From assembly GCF_001905825.1 (NCBI RefSeq), contig NZ_LIVV01000001.1, positions 537,299-601,298 of the forward strand: DNA of 64,000 nt. The letters run 5' to 3'. The notes under the pieces were generated by a model, which saw only the letters and a list, made by a program, of their open reading frames with translations, searched no databases and was not told where the DNA came from. This document shows, piece after piece, positions 20,858 to 29,809 of the stretch (within the stretch, counting starts at the first letter, position 1; each line of letters begins with the position of its first letter). The position numbers were made by a program, and so were the translations under genes. Source of the DNA: Streptomyces sp. CB02009. GTDB taxonomy: Bacteria; Actinomycetota; Actinomycetes; Streptomycetales; Streptomycetaceae.

Positions 20858-21685
20858 CAGCCACGCGTCCAGTTCCTCCGGCGTCCGCGGCTCGGCCGCC
20901 CCCGCCGCCAGCAGGCCGTGGGTGCGGAGCAGCCGGGCCACCGCCGTACCCCAGGGGCGGCGCAGCCGGGCCTCGTCGAGCAGCGAGTCGTCCGCGAGGA
21001 GCTCCGCGACCGGCCCGGTCCGCAGCCCCGACGGGGCGAGCACCGCCGCCTCGTCCGCCCAGCGCAGCGCCAGATCCACATCGTGCGTGGCCATCAGCAC
21101 CGTCGTGCCCGCCTCCCGCAGCCGCTGGAGCGCGTCGAGCAGCCGCTCCTGCCCGTGCGGATCGAGACCGGCCGTCGGCTCGTCCATGATCAGGACCCGG
21201 GGCCGCATCGCCACCGCGCCCGCGATCGCCGCCCGCTTGCGCTGCCCGTACGACAGCAGATGCGTCGGCCGGTCGGCGAGCGCGGTGATGTCCAGCGCCT
21301 CCAGGGCCTCCCGGACCCGCCCGCGCACCTCGTCCTCTGCCAGCCCCAGGTTCATCGGACCGAACGACACGTCCTGCTCCACCGACGCGGCGAACAACTG
21401 GTCGTCGGGATCCTGCACCACCAGCTGCACGGTCGTCCGCAGCCTGGTCAGCCCCTTGCGGTCGTACGCCACCTCCGTACCGTCCAGGCGCAGCGCCCCG
21501 CTCACGCACCGCAGCCCGCCGCTGAGCAGGCGCAGCAGCGTCGTCTTGCCGCTGCCGTTGCGCCCGAGCAGCGCGACCGCCCGCCCCTCCGCGACGGCGA
21601 AGTCCACGCCGGACAGGACCGGGGGCCCGTCCTCGTAGGCGAAGCCGGCCTGCACCAGTTCCACGACAGGGGTCCGAGACGTCAC
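20825..21685 (-). CDS. cbiO: Cobalt ECF/ABC transporter, ATP-binding protein
   Basis: 286 residues from GTG 21685. Powers cobalt uptake by CbiMNQ. Walker A is GRNGSGKTT (about residue 41-49), Q-loop VVQDPDDQLFAASVEQDVSFG typical of ECF ATPases, signature LSYGQRKRAAIAGA, Walker B VLIMDEPTAGLDPHG, and the switch His in MATHDVD. The GTG overlaps the cbiQ stop in GTGA. The C-terminal 60 residues extend beyond the ATPase core; the last codons lie in the repeat array described separately. Confidence 0.9.
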   Translation of the reverse strand: MTSRTPVVELVQAGFAYEDGPPVLSGVDFAVAEGRAVALLGRNGSGKTTLLRLLSGGLRCVSGALRLDGTEVAYDRKGLTRLRTTVQLVVQDPDDQLFAASVEQDVSFGPMNLGLAEDEVRGRVREALEALDITALADRPTHLLSYGQRKRAAIAGAVAMRPRVLIMDEPTAGLDPHGQERLLDALQRLREAGTTVLMATHDVDLALRWADEAAVLAPSGLRTGPVAELLADDSLLDEARLRRPWGTAVARLLRTHGLLAAGAAEPRTPEELDAWLGAAASPLRTE

Positions 21686-22431
21686 GGAAGGAGCCTTTCC
21701 AGTACGAGGGTGAGGGCGACGAGGCAGGCGAGCAGCGCGCCCGTCGCCCCGAGGAACGGGCGGGAGAGCGCGGCGGCGGGCACCAGGACCCGCAGCGTCC
21801 CGTCGTACCCGCGCCCGGCGAGCCCCGACTGCAGGCGCTGCGCCCGGTCGAAGGCCCGGACGAAGGTCGTCGCACCGAGGCCGGCGAGGGAACGCCAGGT
21901 CGCGGCCCGGGTGGTGTGCCCGAGCCGGGCCGCCTGTGCCTGCCGGATCTTGGACATCGCGTCGAGCAGCAGGAAGATGATCCGGTACATCACCAGCGCC
22001 ACGTCCACGACCGGCGCCGGAACCCCGGCCCGTACCAGCCGGGGCAGGACGTCGGACACCGGCGTCGTGAACGCGAAGAGCAGCACCCCGAGCGAGGCCG
22101 AAGCGGTCCGCAGCAGCAACTCGCCCGCGTGCGTCGGACCGTCCGGCGCGAGGGCCACGAGCCCCCGGGCGCCGCCCACCTCGAAGAGCAGCGGAATCGC
22201 GCCCGTGACACAGAACCCGAGCGGGATCCGGAACGCGCGCCACAGCGCCCGGCCCGGCACACCGGCCGGACCGAGCAGCACCGTGAGCGTGGCCGCCGCG
22301 ACGAGGACCGCGCCCGGCCACGGCGGCAGACCGACCGCGCACAGGGTCAGACCGAAGCCGAGAAGCGCCTTCTCGGCGGGATGTCGGCGGCGCCAGCGAC
22401 TGCTGTGCGCCGCCGCGTCGATCGGCAGCAT
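21682..22431 (-). CDS. cbiQ: Cobalt transporter transmembrane protein CbiQ
   Basis: 249 residues, about five membrane helices. The T component that couples CbiO to the substrate-binding CbiM. The coupling region has the two Ala-Arg-Gly-like motifs of the family, here AARLG (about 165) and GLAGRGYDG (about 205). It starts at ATG 22431, six bases after the cbiN stop, and its stop overlaps the cbiO start. Confidence 0.87.
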   Translation of the reverse strand: MLPIDAAAHSSRWRRRHPAEKALLGFGLTLCAVGLPPWPGAVLVAAATLTVLLGPAGVPGRALWRAFRIPLGFCVTGAIPLLFEVGGARGLVALAPDGPTHAGELLLRTASASLGVLLFAFTTPVSDVLPRLVRAGVPAPVVDVALVMYRIIFLLLDAMSKIRQAQAARLGHTTRAATWRSLAGLGATTFVRAFDRAQRLQSGLAGRGYDGTLRVLVPAAALSRPFLGATGALLACLVALTLVLERLLP

Positions 22432-22437
22432 CGGCGG

Positions 22438-22899
22438 CTACGCGCCCGGACCGCCGGCGGACCGGCCGCCGCCTCCGCCCGCGTCGTCCGCGGTCGGGGT
22501 CGCGGCTGCTGCTGTCGCAGTACCGGCATCGGCATCGGCACCGTCATCGGCACCGTCATCGCCACGGGCTCCGGCACCGGCCGACCCGACTGCCTCCGCC
22601 CGAGCCGCCCCCTGCCGACGGCCGCGCCGCAGGCCGAAGTAGTACGCGAGGACCCCGGCGCCGAGAGCGGCCTGGAGGGCGAACAGCGCCGACTCGATCT
22701 CACCGGACGGCGGCTCGTAGAGCGGGCTGAACCACGGCTCGTAGTCGGGCTGGAGTTCCGTGATGGCGGTCTCGGCCTCCGCGTCGGCCCCCGCGAAGGG
22801 TTCCTCCTTGTGGTCCCCGAGGCCCAGCGCGAGCGGCAGGACCGCGAGCGCCGCGACGACGAGCAGCAGCAGGGCGTTGATCTTCGTGTTCCGGTTCAT
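22438..22899 (-). CDS. cbiN: Cobalt transporter accessory protein CbiN
   Basis: 153 residues from ATG 22899. Two membrane helices ([19 protein letters not shown], about 10-28; [19 protein letters not shown], about 70-88) flank an extracytoplasmic loop with the family stretch [18 protein letters not shown]. CbiN assists CbiM in loading the metal. The last 60 residues are an Ala/Gly/Asp low-complexity tail that the family does not need. ATG overlaps the cbiM stop (ATGA). Confidence 0.85.
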   Translation of the reverse strand: MNRNTKINALLLLVVAALAVLPLALGLGDHKEEPFAGADAEAETAITELQPDYEPWFSPLYEPPSGEIESALFALQAALGAGVLAYYFGLRRGRRQGAARAEAVGSAGAGARGDDGADDGADADAGTATAAAATPTADDAGGGGGRSAGGPGA

Positions 22900-23594
22900 C
22901 GCGCGGTCGCCTCCTCGCGTCGCTCCGACGTCCGGCCGGCGAGGACGCCGAGCCGGATCAGGTCGCCCTTGCTGGACTGGGTGAGCAGGCGCATCACGAG
23001 CACGGTCAGCAGGCCCTCGCTGACCGCGAGCGGAATCTGCGTGACGGCGAAGATGCCGCCGAACTTGGCGAGCGCGCCGGGGATGCCGCTGCCCGGGTCG
23101 GGGAAGGCGAGCGCCAGCTGGACGCTGGTCACGCAGTACGTGGACAGGTCGGCGACGAACGCGCCGAAGAACACGGCGACCATCAGCGGCGCACCGAACC
23201 GGCGCAGCAGGACGAAGGCCCCGAATCCGGCCCAGGGGCCGACGATCGCCATCGAGAAGACGTTCGCGCCCAGCGTGGTCAGCCCGCCGTGGGCGAGCAG
23301 CAGCGCCTGGAAGAGCAGGGTGATCGTCCCCAGGACCGCCATGATCGGCGGCCGGAACAGGATGGCACCCAGACCCGTGCCGGTCGGATGTGAGCAGCTG
23401 CCGGTCACCGAGGGCAACTTGAGTGCCGACAGGACGAACGTGAAGGCGCCGGCGGCGCCGAGCAGCAGGGTGGACTCGGGATTCGACCGCACCTCGCGGG
23501 TCAGCGCGCGGACCCCGTGGACGACGAACGGCGCGGACGCGACGCCCCAGGCGGCCGCGTGCACAGGGGGCAGATACCCCTCGGCTATATGCAT
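22896..23594 (-). CDS. cbiM: Cobalt transporter substrate-binding component CbiM
   Basis: 232 residues from ATG 23594. In CbiM/NikM proteins the N-terminal Met-His pair binds the metal, and this sequence starts [10 protein letters not shown] as expected; an upstream start would destroy this. Six or more membrane helices, with the conserved [19 protein letters not shown] (about 62-80), whose His is also a metal ligand. First gene of cbiMNQO, 46 bases after the B12 box of a riboswitch. Cobalt rather than nickel is inferred from that riboswitch. Confidence 0.92.
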   Translation of the reverse strand: MHIAEGYLPPVHAAAWGVASAPFVVHGVRALTREVRSNPESTLLLGAAGAFTFVLSALKLPSVTGSCSHPTGTGLGAILFRPPIMAVLGTITLLFQALLLAHGGLTTLGANVFSMAIVGPWAGFGAFVLLRRFGAPLMVAVFFGAFVADLSTYCVTSVQLALAFPDPGSGIPGALAKFGGIFAVTQIPLAVSEGLLTVLVMRLLTQSSKGDLIRLGVLAGRTSERREEATAR

Positions 23595-23640
23595 GGTTGG
23601 GAGACCCTCTCCAGCACCTCGTGGATGGACAACGCACCCT

Positions 23641-23835
23641 GGCCGGTCTCCTGGCTGACGGTCATTCCGCCCGACTCCGCCTTCCCACACCACGACGGTC
23701 TCCCGACGTGGTCCAGTGGCTTCCCCGAGGGCGTTCCCGCGGGGGTGGAACCGGACCTACCGATCACAGTGGCGAGGGCCGCACCGGTACTGCACCGGTT
23801 TCCCGTACACCAAGGCCCTGCGACATTAGTGCGTT
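23641..23835 (-). promoter_or_regulatory. Cobalamin riboswitch controlling cbiMNQO
   Basis: Read on the minus strand, GGTGCGGCCCTCGCCACTGTGA (written here in two parts: GGTGCGGCCCT and CGCCACTGTGATCG, ending at 23761) and the B12 box GTCAGCCAGGAGACCGGCC (23659-23641) occur in the right order and about 100 bases apart. The aptamer should turn off cobalt uptake when adenosylcobalamin is plentiful. The cbiM ribosome site overlaps a GGAGA...TCTCC hairpin just before the start, which fits translational control. Confidence 0.9.
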
Positions 23836-23893
23836 GACCTGCTGGATCACAACACGGTCGCCACCGGGTGCGGCCTCCCGCTCACTCCCCGCA

Positions 23894-23920
23894 GTCGCCC
23901 GGGGGATGCCCCCGGGCGAC
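23894..23920. terminator. Hairpin terminator downstream of dhaM
   Basis: Arms GTCGCCCGGGGG (23894-23905) and CCCCCGGGCGAC (23909-23920) with a 3-base loop; a second smaller hairpin with similar sequence follows toward dhaM. They separate the dha operon from the riboswitch. Confidence 0.8.
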
Positions 23921-23939
23921 CGCGGGGGCATCCCCCGGG

Positions 23940-24419
23940 TCACTCCTTGCGGTAGGCGTACGCCTCCGATGCGGCTGCCGCCACGGCGTCCAGGTCCCCG
24001 CCCGCACTCGCCGTGACGAGAGCCGCGACCGCGCCCTCGACGAACGGCGCGTCGACGAGCCGGGCACCCTCCGGCAGTTCGTCGCCCTCGGCGAGGAGGG
24101 CCTTCACGGTGAGCACCGCGCTCCCCAGATCGACGAGGAGCGCCACCCCGGCGCCCCCGTCGACGGCCTTCGCCGCCTCGGTGATCAGCTCGGAACTCGT
24201 CCCCAGACCGCCGTCGGGGGTGCCGCCGGCGGGGCGGACCGGGGCGAGGTCACCCCCACCGGCGAGCCCCCGGGCCAGCTCGGCGACGGCGCTCGCGACG
24301 GCGGCGCTGTGCGAGACGAGCACGATGCCGACGGCACCCGACCGGGCATCGGAACCGTCCGACCCGGCACCGGAATCGGCGGACGTGGATGCGGCCGCAC
24401 CCGAAGCCGTCTGGCTCAT
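23940..24419 (-). CDS. dhaM: Dihydroxyacetone kinase phosphoryl donor subunit DhaM
   Basis: 159 residues. A mannose-type EIIA domain that receives phosphate from HPr and passes it to ADP bound on DhaL. Active-site His in IVLVSHSAAVASAV (about residue 37), and GGTPDGGLGTSSELI plus VALLVDLGSAVLT follow, as in DhaM. The first 27 residues are an Ser/Ala/Asp extension. Only the EIIA domain is present, without the HPr and EI-like parts of E. coli DhaM, which is usual in Gram-positives. Start overlaps the dhaL stop (ATGA). Confidence 0.9.
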   Translation of the reverse strand: MSQTASGAAASTSADSGAGSDGSDARSGAVGIVLVSHSAAVASAVAELARGLAGGGDLAPVRPAGGTPDGGLGTSSELITEAAKAVDGGAGVALLVDLGSAVLTVKALLAEGDELPEGARLVDAPFVEGAVAALVTASAGGDLDAVAAAASEAYAYRKE

Positions 24420-25051
24420 GACGCCTCCTCGGCGCCCGGGGCCTCCGCGCGGGCGGTCTCGTCGAGCGCGGCGAACAGCAGCGCCGAGGACGTGGCCCCG
24501 GGATCCTGGTGTCCCACCGACCGCTCGCCGAGATAACTGGCCCTGCCCTTGCGCGCCCGCAGGGGTACGGTCGCGAGGGCGCCCTCCTCGGCCGCCGCGC
24601 GGCCCGCGCCGAACGATTCCCGCAGTGCCTCCACGGCCGGCGTGAGCGCGTCGAGCATCGTCTTGTCGCCCACCTGCGCGCCGCCCAGCTGGGACACGGC
24701 GGCCACGCCGGAGCCGAGCGCCTCCGCCAACTGCTCGCGGGTGACGCGCTCGTCGTCGCCGAGCGTCTTGCCGGTACGGCGGAGCAGCGTGCCGTACAGC
24801 GGCCCCGAAGCGCCGCCCACGGTGGAGATCAGCTGCCGCCCGGCGGCGGTGAGCACCGCGCCCGGCGTCGTCGGCGGGTCCTTGGCCAGCGTCTCGGTCA
24901 CGGCGGCGAAGCCGCGCCGGAGGTTGGCGCCGTGGTCGGCGTCGCCGATGGCCGAGTCGAGTTCGGTGAGCCGGTCCGCCTCCCGGTCGACGGCCTCGGC
25001 CACGGCGGCCAGCCAGCGCACCAGGAAGTCCGCCTCGAACGTCTGCGTCAT
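24416..25051 (-). CDS. dhaL: Dihydroxyacetone kinase ADP-binding subunit DhaL
   Basis: 211 residues from ATG 25051. Holds ADP as a cofactor between DhaM and DhaK. Metal-binding aspartates are in LDSAIGDADHGANLRRGF (about 29-46), followed by GGASGPLYGTLLRR and GAQVGDKTMLDALTPA, all typical. Located 26 bases after dhaK and overlapping dhaM by four bases. Confidence 0.93.
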   Translation of the reverse strand: MTQTFEADFLVRWLAAVAEAVDREADRLTELDSAIGDADHGANLRRGFAAVTETLAKDPPTTPGAVLTAAGRQLISTVGGASGPLYGTLLRRTGKTLGDDERVTREQLAEALGSGVAAVSQLGGAQVGDKTMLDALTPAVEALRESFGAGRAAAEEGALATVPLRARKGRASYLGERSVGHQDPGATSSALLFAALDETARAEAPGAEEAS

Positions 25052-25077
25052 GCCGGTCCTCTCTTCCGTCACGTGTC

Positions 25078-26070
25078 TCACCGGCCCCAGCGCAGCGCGG
25101 GCGTCTCCACGGGCGCGTCCCAGAGGCGCAGGAGCTCCTCGTCCACCTCGCACAGGGTCACGGAGCAGCCGGCCATGTCGAGCGAGGTCACGTAGTTCCC
25201 GACGAGGGTCCGGGCCACCGGCACACCCCGTTCGCCGAGGACGCGCTGCACCTCGGCGTTGAACCCGTACAGCTCGAGGAGCGGGGTGGCGCCCATCCCG
25301 TTCACCAGGGCGATGACGGGCCCGGACGGGCGGAGGTCCTCGACGACGGCGTCGACGGCGAAGTCGGCGATCTCGCGAGAGGTCATCATCGGGCGCCGTT
25401 CGCGGCCCGGTTCGCCGTGGATGCCGATGCCCAGCTCCAGCTCTCCCTCGGGAAGGTCGAAGGTGGGGCTGCCCTTGGCGGGGGTCGTGCACGCGCTCAG
25501 GGCGACCCCGAAGGAGCGGCAGCGCTCGTTGACCCGGCGGGCGACCGCCTCCACGCGCTCCAGGGGCGCGCCCTCCTCGGCGGCGGCGCCCGCGATCTTC
25601 TCGACGAAGAGCGTGCCGCCGGTCCCGCGCCGGCCGGCGGTGTAGAGGCTGTCGGTGACGGCCACGTCGTCGTCGACCAGGACCCTGGCGACCCGGACGC
25701 CCTCGTCCTCGGCGAGCTCCGCCGCCATATCGAAGTTCAGCACGTCACCGGTGTAGTTCTTGACGACGAAGAGCACCCCGGCGCCACTGTCGACGGCGGC
25801 TGCGGCCCGCACCATCTGATCGGGCACCGGCGACGTGAACACCTCCCCGGGACAGGCGGCCGCCAGCATCCCGGGCCCCACGAACCCCCCGTGCAGGGGT
25901 TCGTGCCCGGAGCCGCCGCCGGACACCAGCGCGACCTTCCCGGCCACGGGCGCGTCGCGCCGCACCACGACCCGCCGCTCCACGTCGACGGTGAGCTCGG
26001 GATGAGCGGCGGCCATCCCCCGCAGCGCGTCGGCGACGACGGTCTCGGGGACGTTGATGAGCATCCTCAC
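25078..26070 (-). CDS. dhaK: Dihydroxyacetone kinase substrate-binding subunit DhaK
   Basis: 330 residues. Binds dihydroxyacetone covalently through His in LGIGIHGEPG (about 218) and phosphorylates it. GGGSGHEPLHGGFVG (about 50-64) and VVKNYTGDVLNFDMAAE (about 102-118) are diagnostic. AGGAGG lies 5 bases before GTG 26070 and 11 before ATG 26064; GTG is preferred on spacing. First gene of dhaKLM. With GlpK/GlpA elsewhere in the window, both three-carbon entry routes are present. Confidence 0.93.
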   Translation of the reverse strand: MRMLINVPETVVADALRGMAAAHPELTVDVERRVVVRRDAPVAGKVALVSGGGSGHEPLHGGFVGPGMLAAACPGEVFTSPVPDQMVRAAAAVDSGAGVLFVVKNYTGDVLNFDMAAELAEDEGVRVARVLVDDDVAVTDSLYTAGRRGTGGTLFVEKIAGAAAEEGAPLERVEAVARRVNERCRSFGVALSACTTPAKGSPTFDLPEGELELGIGIHGEPGRERRPMMTSREIADFAVDAVVEDLRPSGPVIALVNGMGATPLLELYGFNAEVQRVLGERGVPVARTLVGNYVTSLDMAGCSVTLCEVDEELLRLWDAPVETPALRWGR

Positions 26071-26816
26071 GGATACCTCCTGGTGAGACGAGCAGGCACG
26101 TAATTGAGCAGGCTTTTCGCAGGTCAGGATGGGCAAGGCGTGCGATTGATCTTGGCGGTCCACGGCACTGGGGCGCGGCTGCGCGCGGTACTGACGCCGA
26201 CCCGTCGTCGACTTGGGCGTCTTGTGACGGGTGCTCTTTGCGCCTGTGCATGATGGCGCAATTATCGGCATGGGGATGTGGTCGCGCACTGGTGCGTCGC
26301 GGCCGGAAAGTCCGGTTCTCTGCCGACAGGCTTCGTGCGGCGGATTGGGCTGACCTGCGATCGGCTGGATGGCTGGTGTCCGTATGAGGATGCATGCTTG
26401 CCGCACATCAACGTGCTCTTGGTGGTCCGCACCGTCGACATCGATCAGGATGGCAGGCTCAGCAGATTGATCACGGCGGACGCCCAGGCGGAGAGATTCC
26501 TCGTGGGGGATCTGACCGAAGAGTCGGTACGCGCTGTACTCACCGCGTGCGGGAACGACCCCGACAACCTGAGCACGGTGACTCCGGAGCTGCTGCGCGC
26601 CCCTCTGCACCTGGCGGTCTCCAGCGCCCTCCCCGCTGCTGCCTGGTAGTCGGGCATTACTTCCAACTGGAGGATCCGGCGGCTGTCGCGGAGGCGCTCG
26701 GCTCGTTCCTGACGTCCTGAGCCCAGGAAGGAGTGGCCCCCCCTTCCGGCCCCCTCCTCCTGGCGTCCGAAGCGTGGGATTCTGTCTCCGTGCAGTTCGC
26801 CGGACACCGCACGTGA
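26071..26816. other. Gene-poor, lower-GC region at the left edge of an accessory island
   Basis: Between dhaK and the SDR gene the GC content drops. The only reading frames of note are the fragments listed at 26278-26720. No promoter or RNA gene was recognised. Confidence 0.5.
26278..26720 (+). pseudogene. Degenerate region with an alpha/beta-hydrolase C-terminal remnant
   Basis: A frame from 26278 to 26649 reads a plausible soluble stretch (LTEESVRAVLTACGNDPDNL) and stops. In another frame, about 26640-26720, the sequence VVGHYFQLEDPAAVAEALGS ends with TS and a stop; it looks like the last helix of an alpha/beta hydrolase, including the catalytic-His neighbourhood (GHYFQLE). I interpret this as a decayed hydrolase gene. 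The first frame could instead be a short unknown gene. Confidence 0.4.
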
Positions 26817-27539
26817 TCATCCGTATTTGGAGCGCACCGAGGTCACTTCGAGAGAACGGACCTCCACATGGGGAGCCAGTTCGAGCAAACAGACGAGCAC
26901 CTGAGCCACATCCGGCGGCTGGAGTGCGCGCATGTTGTCCGCAGTGGACCGGCGGGAGAGCGTGGTGTTGACCTTGCCCAGGTACAGCACGGTGACCAGG
27001 GTGCCGAATCCTCTGGCCTCCTCCCGGTACGCCTCGAGGAAGGTTCCGAGCGCGGCCTTGGACGCGGCATAGGCGGATCGTCCCGCTGCGGGGAACAGCG
27101 CGGCCTCCGAGGTCAGTCCGATGACCCGCGACGGATGCCGGCCGAAGGCCCTCAGGTACTGGTCGAGGACGGTATGGGCGCCGACGGCGTTGACCTCGAG
27201 AGTGTCCCGCCAGGTCCGCGCCCCTATCGTGCCCACGGTTCCGCGCCCGACGGTCGCCGCGGAGTACACCAGCACCTCCGGCCGCTGGCCGGCGTCGGCG
27301 CTGCGCGTGAACTCCGCTGCCACCGCGTCCGGTTCCCGGACGTCCACAGCGGCCCGTGCGATCCCACGCATCGCGGGATCCGAGGCCCCCTCCCGGACCG
27401 ACCGGGACCAGGCGACGACCGGGTGCCCCGCACCGTGCAGTGCCACCGCACTCGCCCGTCCGATCCCGCGGCTGCCTCCGACCACAAGGACGGGCGGCCG
27501 CTCTGTCTGCGCACCGTACTTCCGCGCGTCTTCGTCCAC
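26817..27539 (-). CDS. SDR family oxidoreductase
   Basis: 240 residues from GTG 27539. Classical short-chain dehydrogenase: nucleotide site VLVVGGSRGIGRASAVAL (about 17-34), the DVREPD acidic loop, VNAVGAHTVLDQ (about 115), and catalytic Ser plus YxxxK in SAYAASKAALGTF (about 158-170). No clear ribosome site; GGAGG is 13 bases away. Cosubstrate and substrate unknown. It converges with nothing and sits beside the unexplained cyclase region. Confidence 0.8.
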   Translation of the reverse strand: MDEDARKYGAQTERPPVLVVGGSRGIGRASAVALHGAGHPVVAWSRSVREGASDPAMRGIARAAVDVREPDAVAAEFTRSADAGQRPEVLVYSAATVGRGTVGTIGARTWRDTLEVNAVGAHTVLDQYLRAFGRHPSRVIGLTSEAALFPAAGRSAYAASKAALGTFLEAYREEARGFGTLVTVLYLGKVNTTLSRRSTADNMRALQPPDVAQVLVCLLELAPHVEVRSLEVTSVRSKYG

Positions 27540-27642
27540 CCGGGCAACGTACCCTCCGCCGTCCGGACCGACGCCTCACGTGCCGCCCCTCGCCGAGTCC
27601 GCCCCTCGGCACCACAGCGTTCTGACTCACTGCAGGAGACTC

Positions 27643-28842
27643 ATGTTCCAGGATCTGCTGGTCAACCTTGCCGCCGCGGGAATCGCCTTCGTACTCGGCC
27701 TTTGCTTCAGGCCGTTGAAAGTACGGGTGCAACGGCGTCGGACTGCACGGAGGCGGCAGGAGGTGGGCCGTCAGCGAAAGCCCGACTTCGCGGCCGACTG
27801 GATAGCGCGCTACTACCGTGAACGCGGTCGTCTCGACGACCTGTACCGCATTGTCATCGGCTCACGCGCGGTGAGCATCCCCTTCCTCGCCACCGCAGAG
27901 TGGCGTCAAGTCGACCAGGACGAGACGCTGTTGCTTCTCCAGTCCCCGCCCCACGAACACTCGAGCGTCGTGTTCAACCGTCGCACCGTCGCAGCACGCC
28001 TTCAGGATCCGGCCGAGATCGACAGTCCCGATGTCTGGAACGACCTCCATGCCTGCGCCCGCGCGGTCACCTCCACTCCCGACGGACCCCGCATACAGGT
28101 TTTCGTCAGTGACTACTTCCAGTACGTCACCGCGTGCGGCGCACTTGAGGACGAGACGTATGCGGCTGTCGTCCGTCCGGAGCGCGCCACGCCCATCCGG
28201 GACCAGCACCTGTCCTCTGCGGCCAGAGCCGCGGAGTGCGGCATGGGAGCCCACTCCATCGGCATGACCGTCGCGCTGGTGTTCTGGCAGGACGGGGTGC
28301 CCAAGGTCATCGTCCAGGAGAGGTCCCCCGCGGTTTCGACCTACGGTGGCGGCCTCGGTATCGTCCCCATGTTCGGGTGCCAGACGCACGACCTCTCCGA
28401 TGTCACGCCGGTCTCCCTCACTCACAACTTCCTCCGCGAGGTCTACGAGGAGCTCTACGACGGCTCGTCCGTCCAGAGCGGCAGTCTCCGCGTCGATCCC
28501 AGCTGGTTCCTCGGGGAGCCCGAGATGGCCTACGTGGTGGGCCGGATGGAGGCCGGGGACCTGCGCCTGAGGCTGCTCGGCTTCGGTTTCGACGCGGTCA
28601 ACGGGCAGCTGATCATCGGCGGAGTCGCGGAGATCAGGGATCCCGAGTTCGCCCGCACGGAACTGAGCAGGCTGGTCGGCAACTGGGAGATCCGCAGCAT
28701 CTTCGTCTGGGACCTCTTCGGCTTCGAGCTCTCGGACGCGCTGCTGTCACATCGCTTCACGCCTGCCTGCGCCTTCACCCTGGCTCAGACTCGCGATCTG
28801 CTGACACGGGAGGGCGTCACGGCCCCGGGTTCTGCCGCGTGA
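27643..28842 (+). CDS. Membrane-anchored protein with a divergent Nudix-like domain
   Basis: 399 residues from ATG 27643 after AGGAG. One N-terminal membrane helix (LLVNLAAAGIAFVLGLCF, about 5-22), a basic stop-transfer stretch, then a cytosolic region. About residue 205-285 resembles a Nudix fold: VALVFWQDGVPKVIVQERS, then NFLREVYEELYDG, which has the REuxEE core of a Nudix box, but the upstream Gly-x5-Glu part is not evident. The end of the protein has no recognised motif. Function unknown; a membrane-tethered nucleotide sensor or hydrolase is one possibility. Its stop is one base from the convergent LLM gene stop. Confidence 0.6.
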   Translation: MFQDLLVNLAAAGIAFVLGLCFRPLKVRVQRRRTARRRQEVGRQRKPDFAADWIARYYRERGRLDDLYRIVIGSRAVSIPFLATAEWRQVDQDETLLLLQSPPHEHSSVVFNRRTVAARLQDPAEIDSPDVWNDLHACARAVTSTPDGPRIQVFVSDYFQYVTACGALEDETYAAVVRPERATPIRDQHLSSAARAAECGMGAHSIGMTVALVFWQDGVPKVIVQERSPAVSTYGGGLGIVPMFGCQTHDLSDVTPVSLTHNFLREVYEELYDGSSVQSGSLRVDPSWFLGEPEMAYVVGRMEAGDLRLRLLGFGFDAVNGQLIIGGVAEIRDPEFARTELSRLVGNWEIRSIFVWDLFGFELSDALLSHRFTPACAFTLAQTRDLLTREGVTAPGSAA

Positions 28843-28843
28843 C

Positions 28844-29674
28844 TCACTGAGGCCCGGCTGCCATGTCGTGCACCCGGGCAACTGCCGGGGCCACCTCGGC
28901 AGGATCTGCGACGCCGAAGTCGGCGCGCGGAGCCCCCGGCCGCACCGTGAGCACCACACGGTCCGCCGTGCGCACCGCATCCCTCAGGTCGGCGCCATCG
29001 GGCAGCACGGGCAACGTGATTGGAGTGCCCGGCCGTTGGCGTCGGAAGGCCTCCGCGAGGGCGAGGCGGCCCGGCCCGGTGGGAAAGAAGCCGTCCCCGT
29101 GGCGCAGAGCGCGCTCCAGGGCCGCACCGGTCTCGCCGCCCACGACGATCGGCACCTCTCCCGACGGTGGACGAGGTGCCACCGCTGCCGTACCCCGCCA
29201 GGCCGCGTACCGGCCTGCGAACCCGTCCTCGCTGTTCCCCCACGCGGCCCGGAGTGCGGCGAGGTACTCGTCGGTGCGGGGGCCGCGGTCGGCGTAGCCG
29301 ATGCCGAGGGCCCGGAACTCCGTTTCCAGCCAGCCGCATCCCACTCCCAGGAGAAGCCGCCCTCCGGAGAGAGCGGCCACGCCGGCGGCAGCCTTCGCCA
29401 CCAGCAGCGGATGACGGAGAGGCAGTACCACCACCGCCGCGCCGAGCCGGACCCGCTTGGTGACGGCGGCGAGGTACCCCAGGGAGGCGAACGCATCCAC
29501 GAACTCCCCCTGCGTTCGGGCCTGCTCGTGGAGTTGGGGAGCAGAGGGGAGGACCACGTGGTCCGAGACCCACAACGACTCCACCTCCGCCTCCTCCGCC
29601 GCGTGCGCCATCTCTCGCAGGAAGGAGGAACCTCGCCAGGCGACGTTCAGACCGCGGAGCCCGACGCTCACCAT
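28844..29674 (-). CDS. LLM class (luciferase-like) flavin-dependent oxidoreductase
   Basis: 276 residues from ATG 29674; an upstream frame adds 31 disordered residues. Uses F420 or FMN to oxidise or reduce an unknown substrate. Luciferase-fold marks: ESLWVSDHVVLP (about 30-41), KRVRLGAAVVVLPLRHPLLVAKAAAGVAALSGGRLLLGVGCGW region (about 75-115), and FRALGIGYADRGPRTDEYL. It lies 135 bases after the kinase gene on the same strand, so it may be the third gene of the cyclase operon. Confidence 0.83.
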   Translation of the reverse strand: MVSVGLRGLNVAWRGSSFLREMAHAAEEAEVESLWVSDHVVLPSAPQLHEQARTQGEFVDAFASLGYLAAVTKRVRLGAAVVVLPLRHPLLVAKAAAGVAALSGGRLLLGVGCGWLETEFRALGIGYADRGPRTDEYLAALRAAWGNSEDGFAGRYAAWRGTAAVAPRPPSGEVPIVVGGETGAALERALRHGDGFFPTGPGRLALAEAFRRQRPGTPITLPVLPDGADLRDAVRTADRVVLTVRPGAPRADFGVADPAEVAPAVARVHDMAAGPQ

Positions 29675-29809
29675 CCTTGAGCCGGCCTCCGAGGGAGGGC
29701 CAGAAGGCAGCCGGAAACCGTCCCGCTCCTCGTCCGCTGCCTCAGCGCGTACGCGGGAATCGGGCACTCCTGGACGGCCGTGTCGCGCATCGTCTCCGCC
29801 CGGTCCGCG

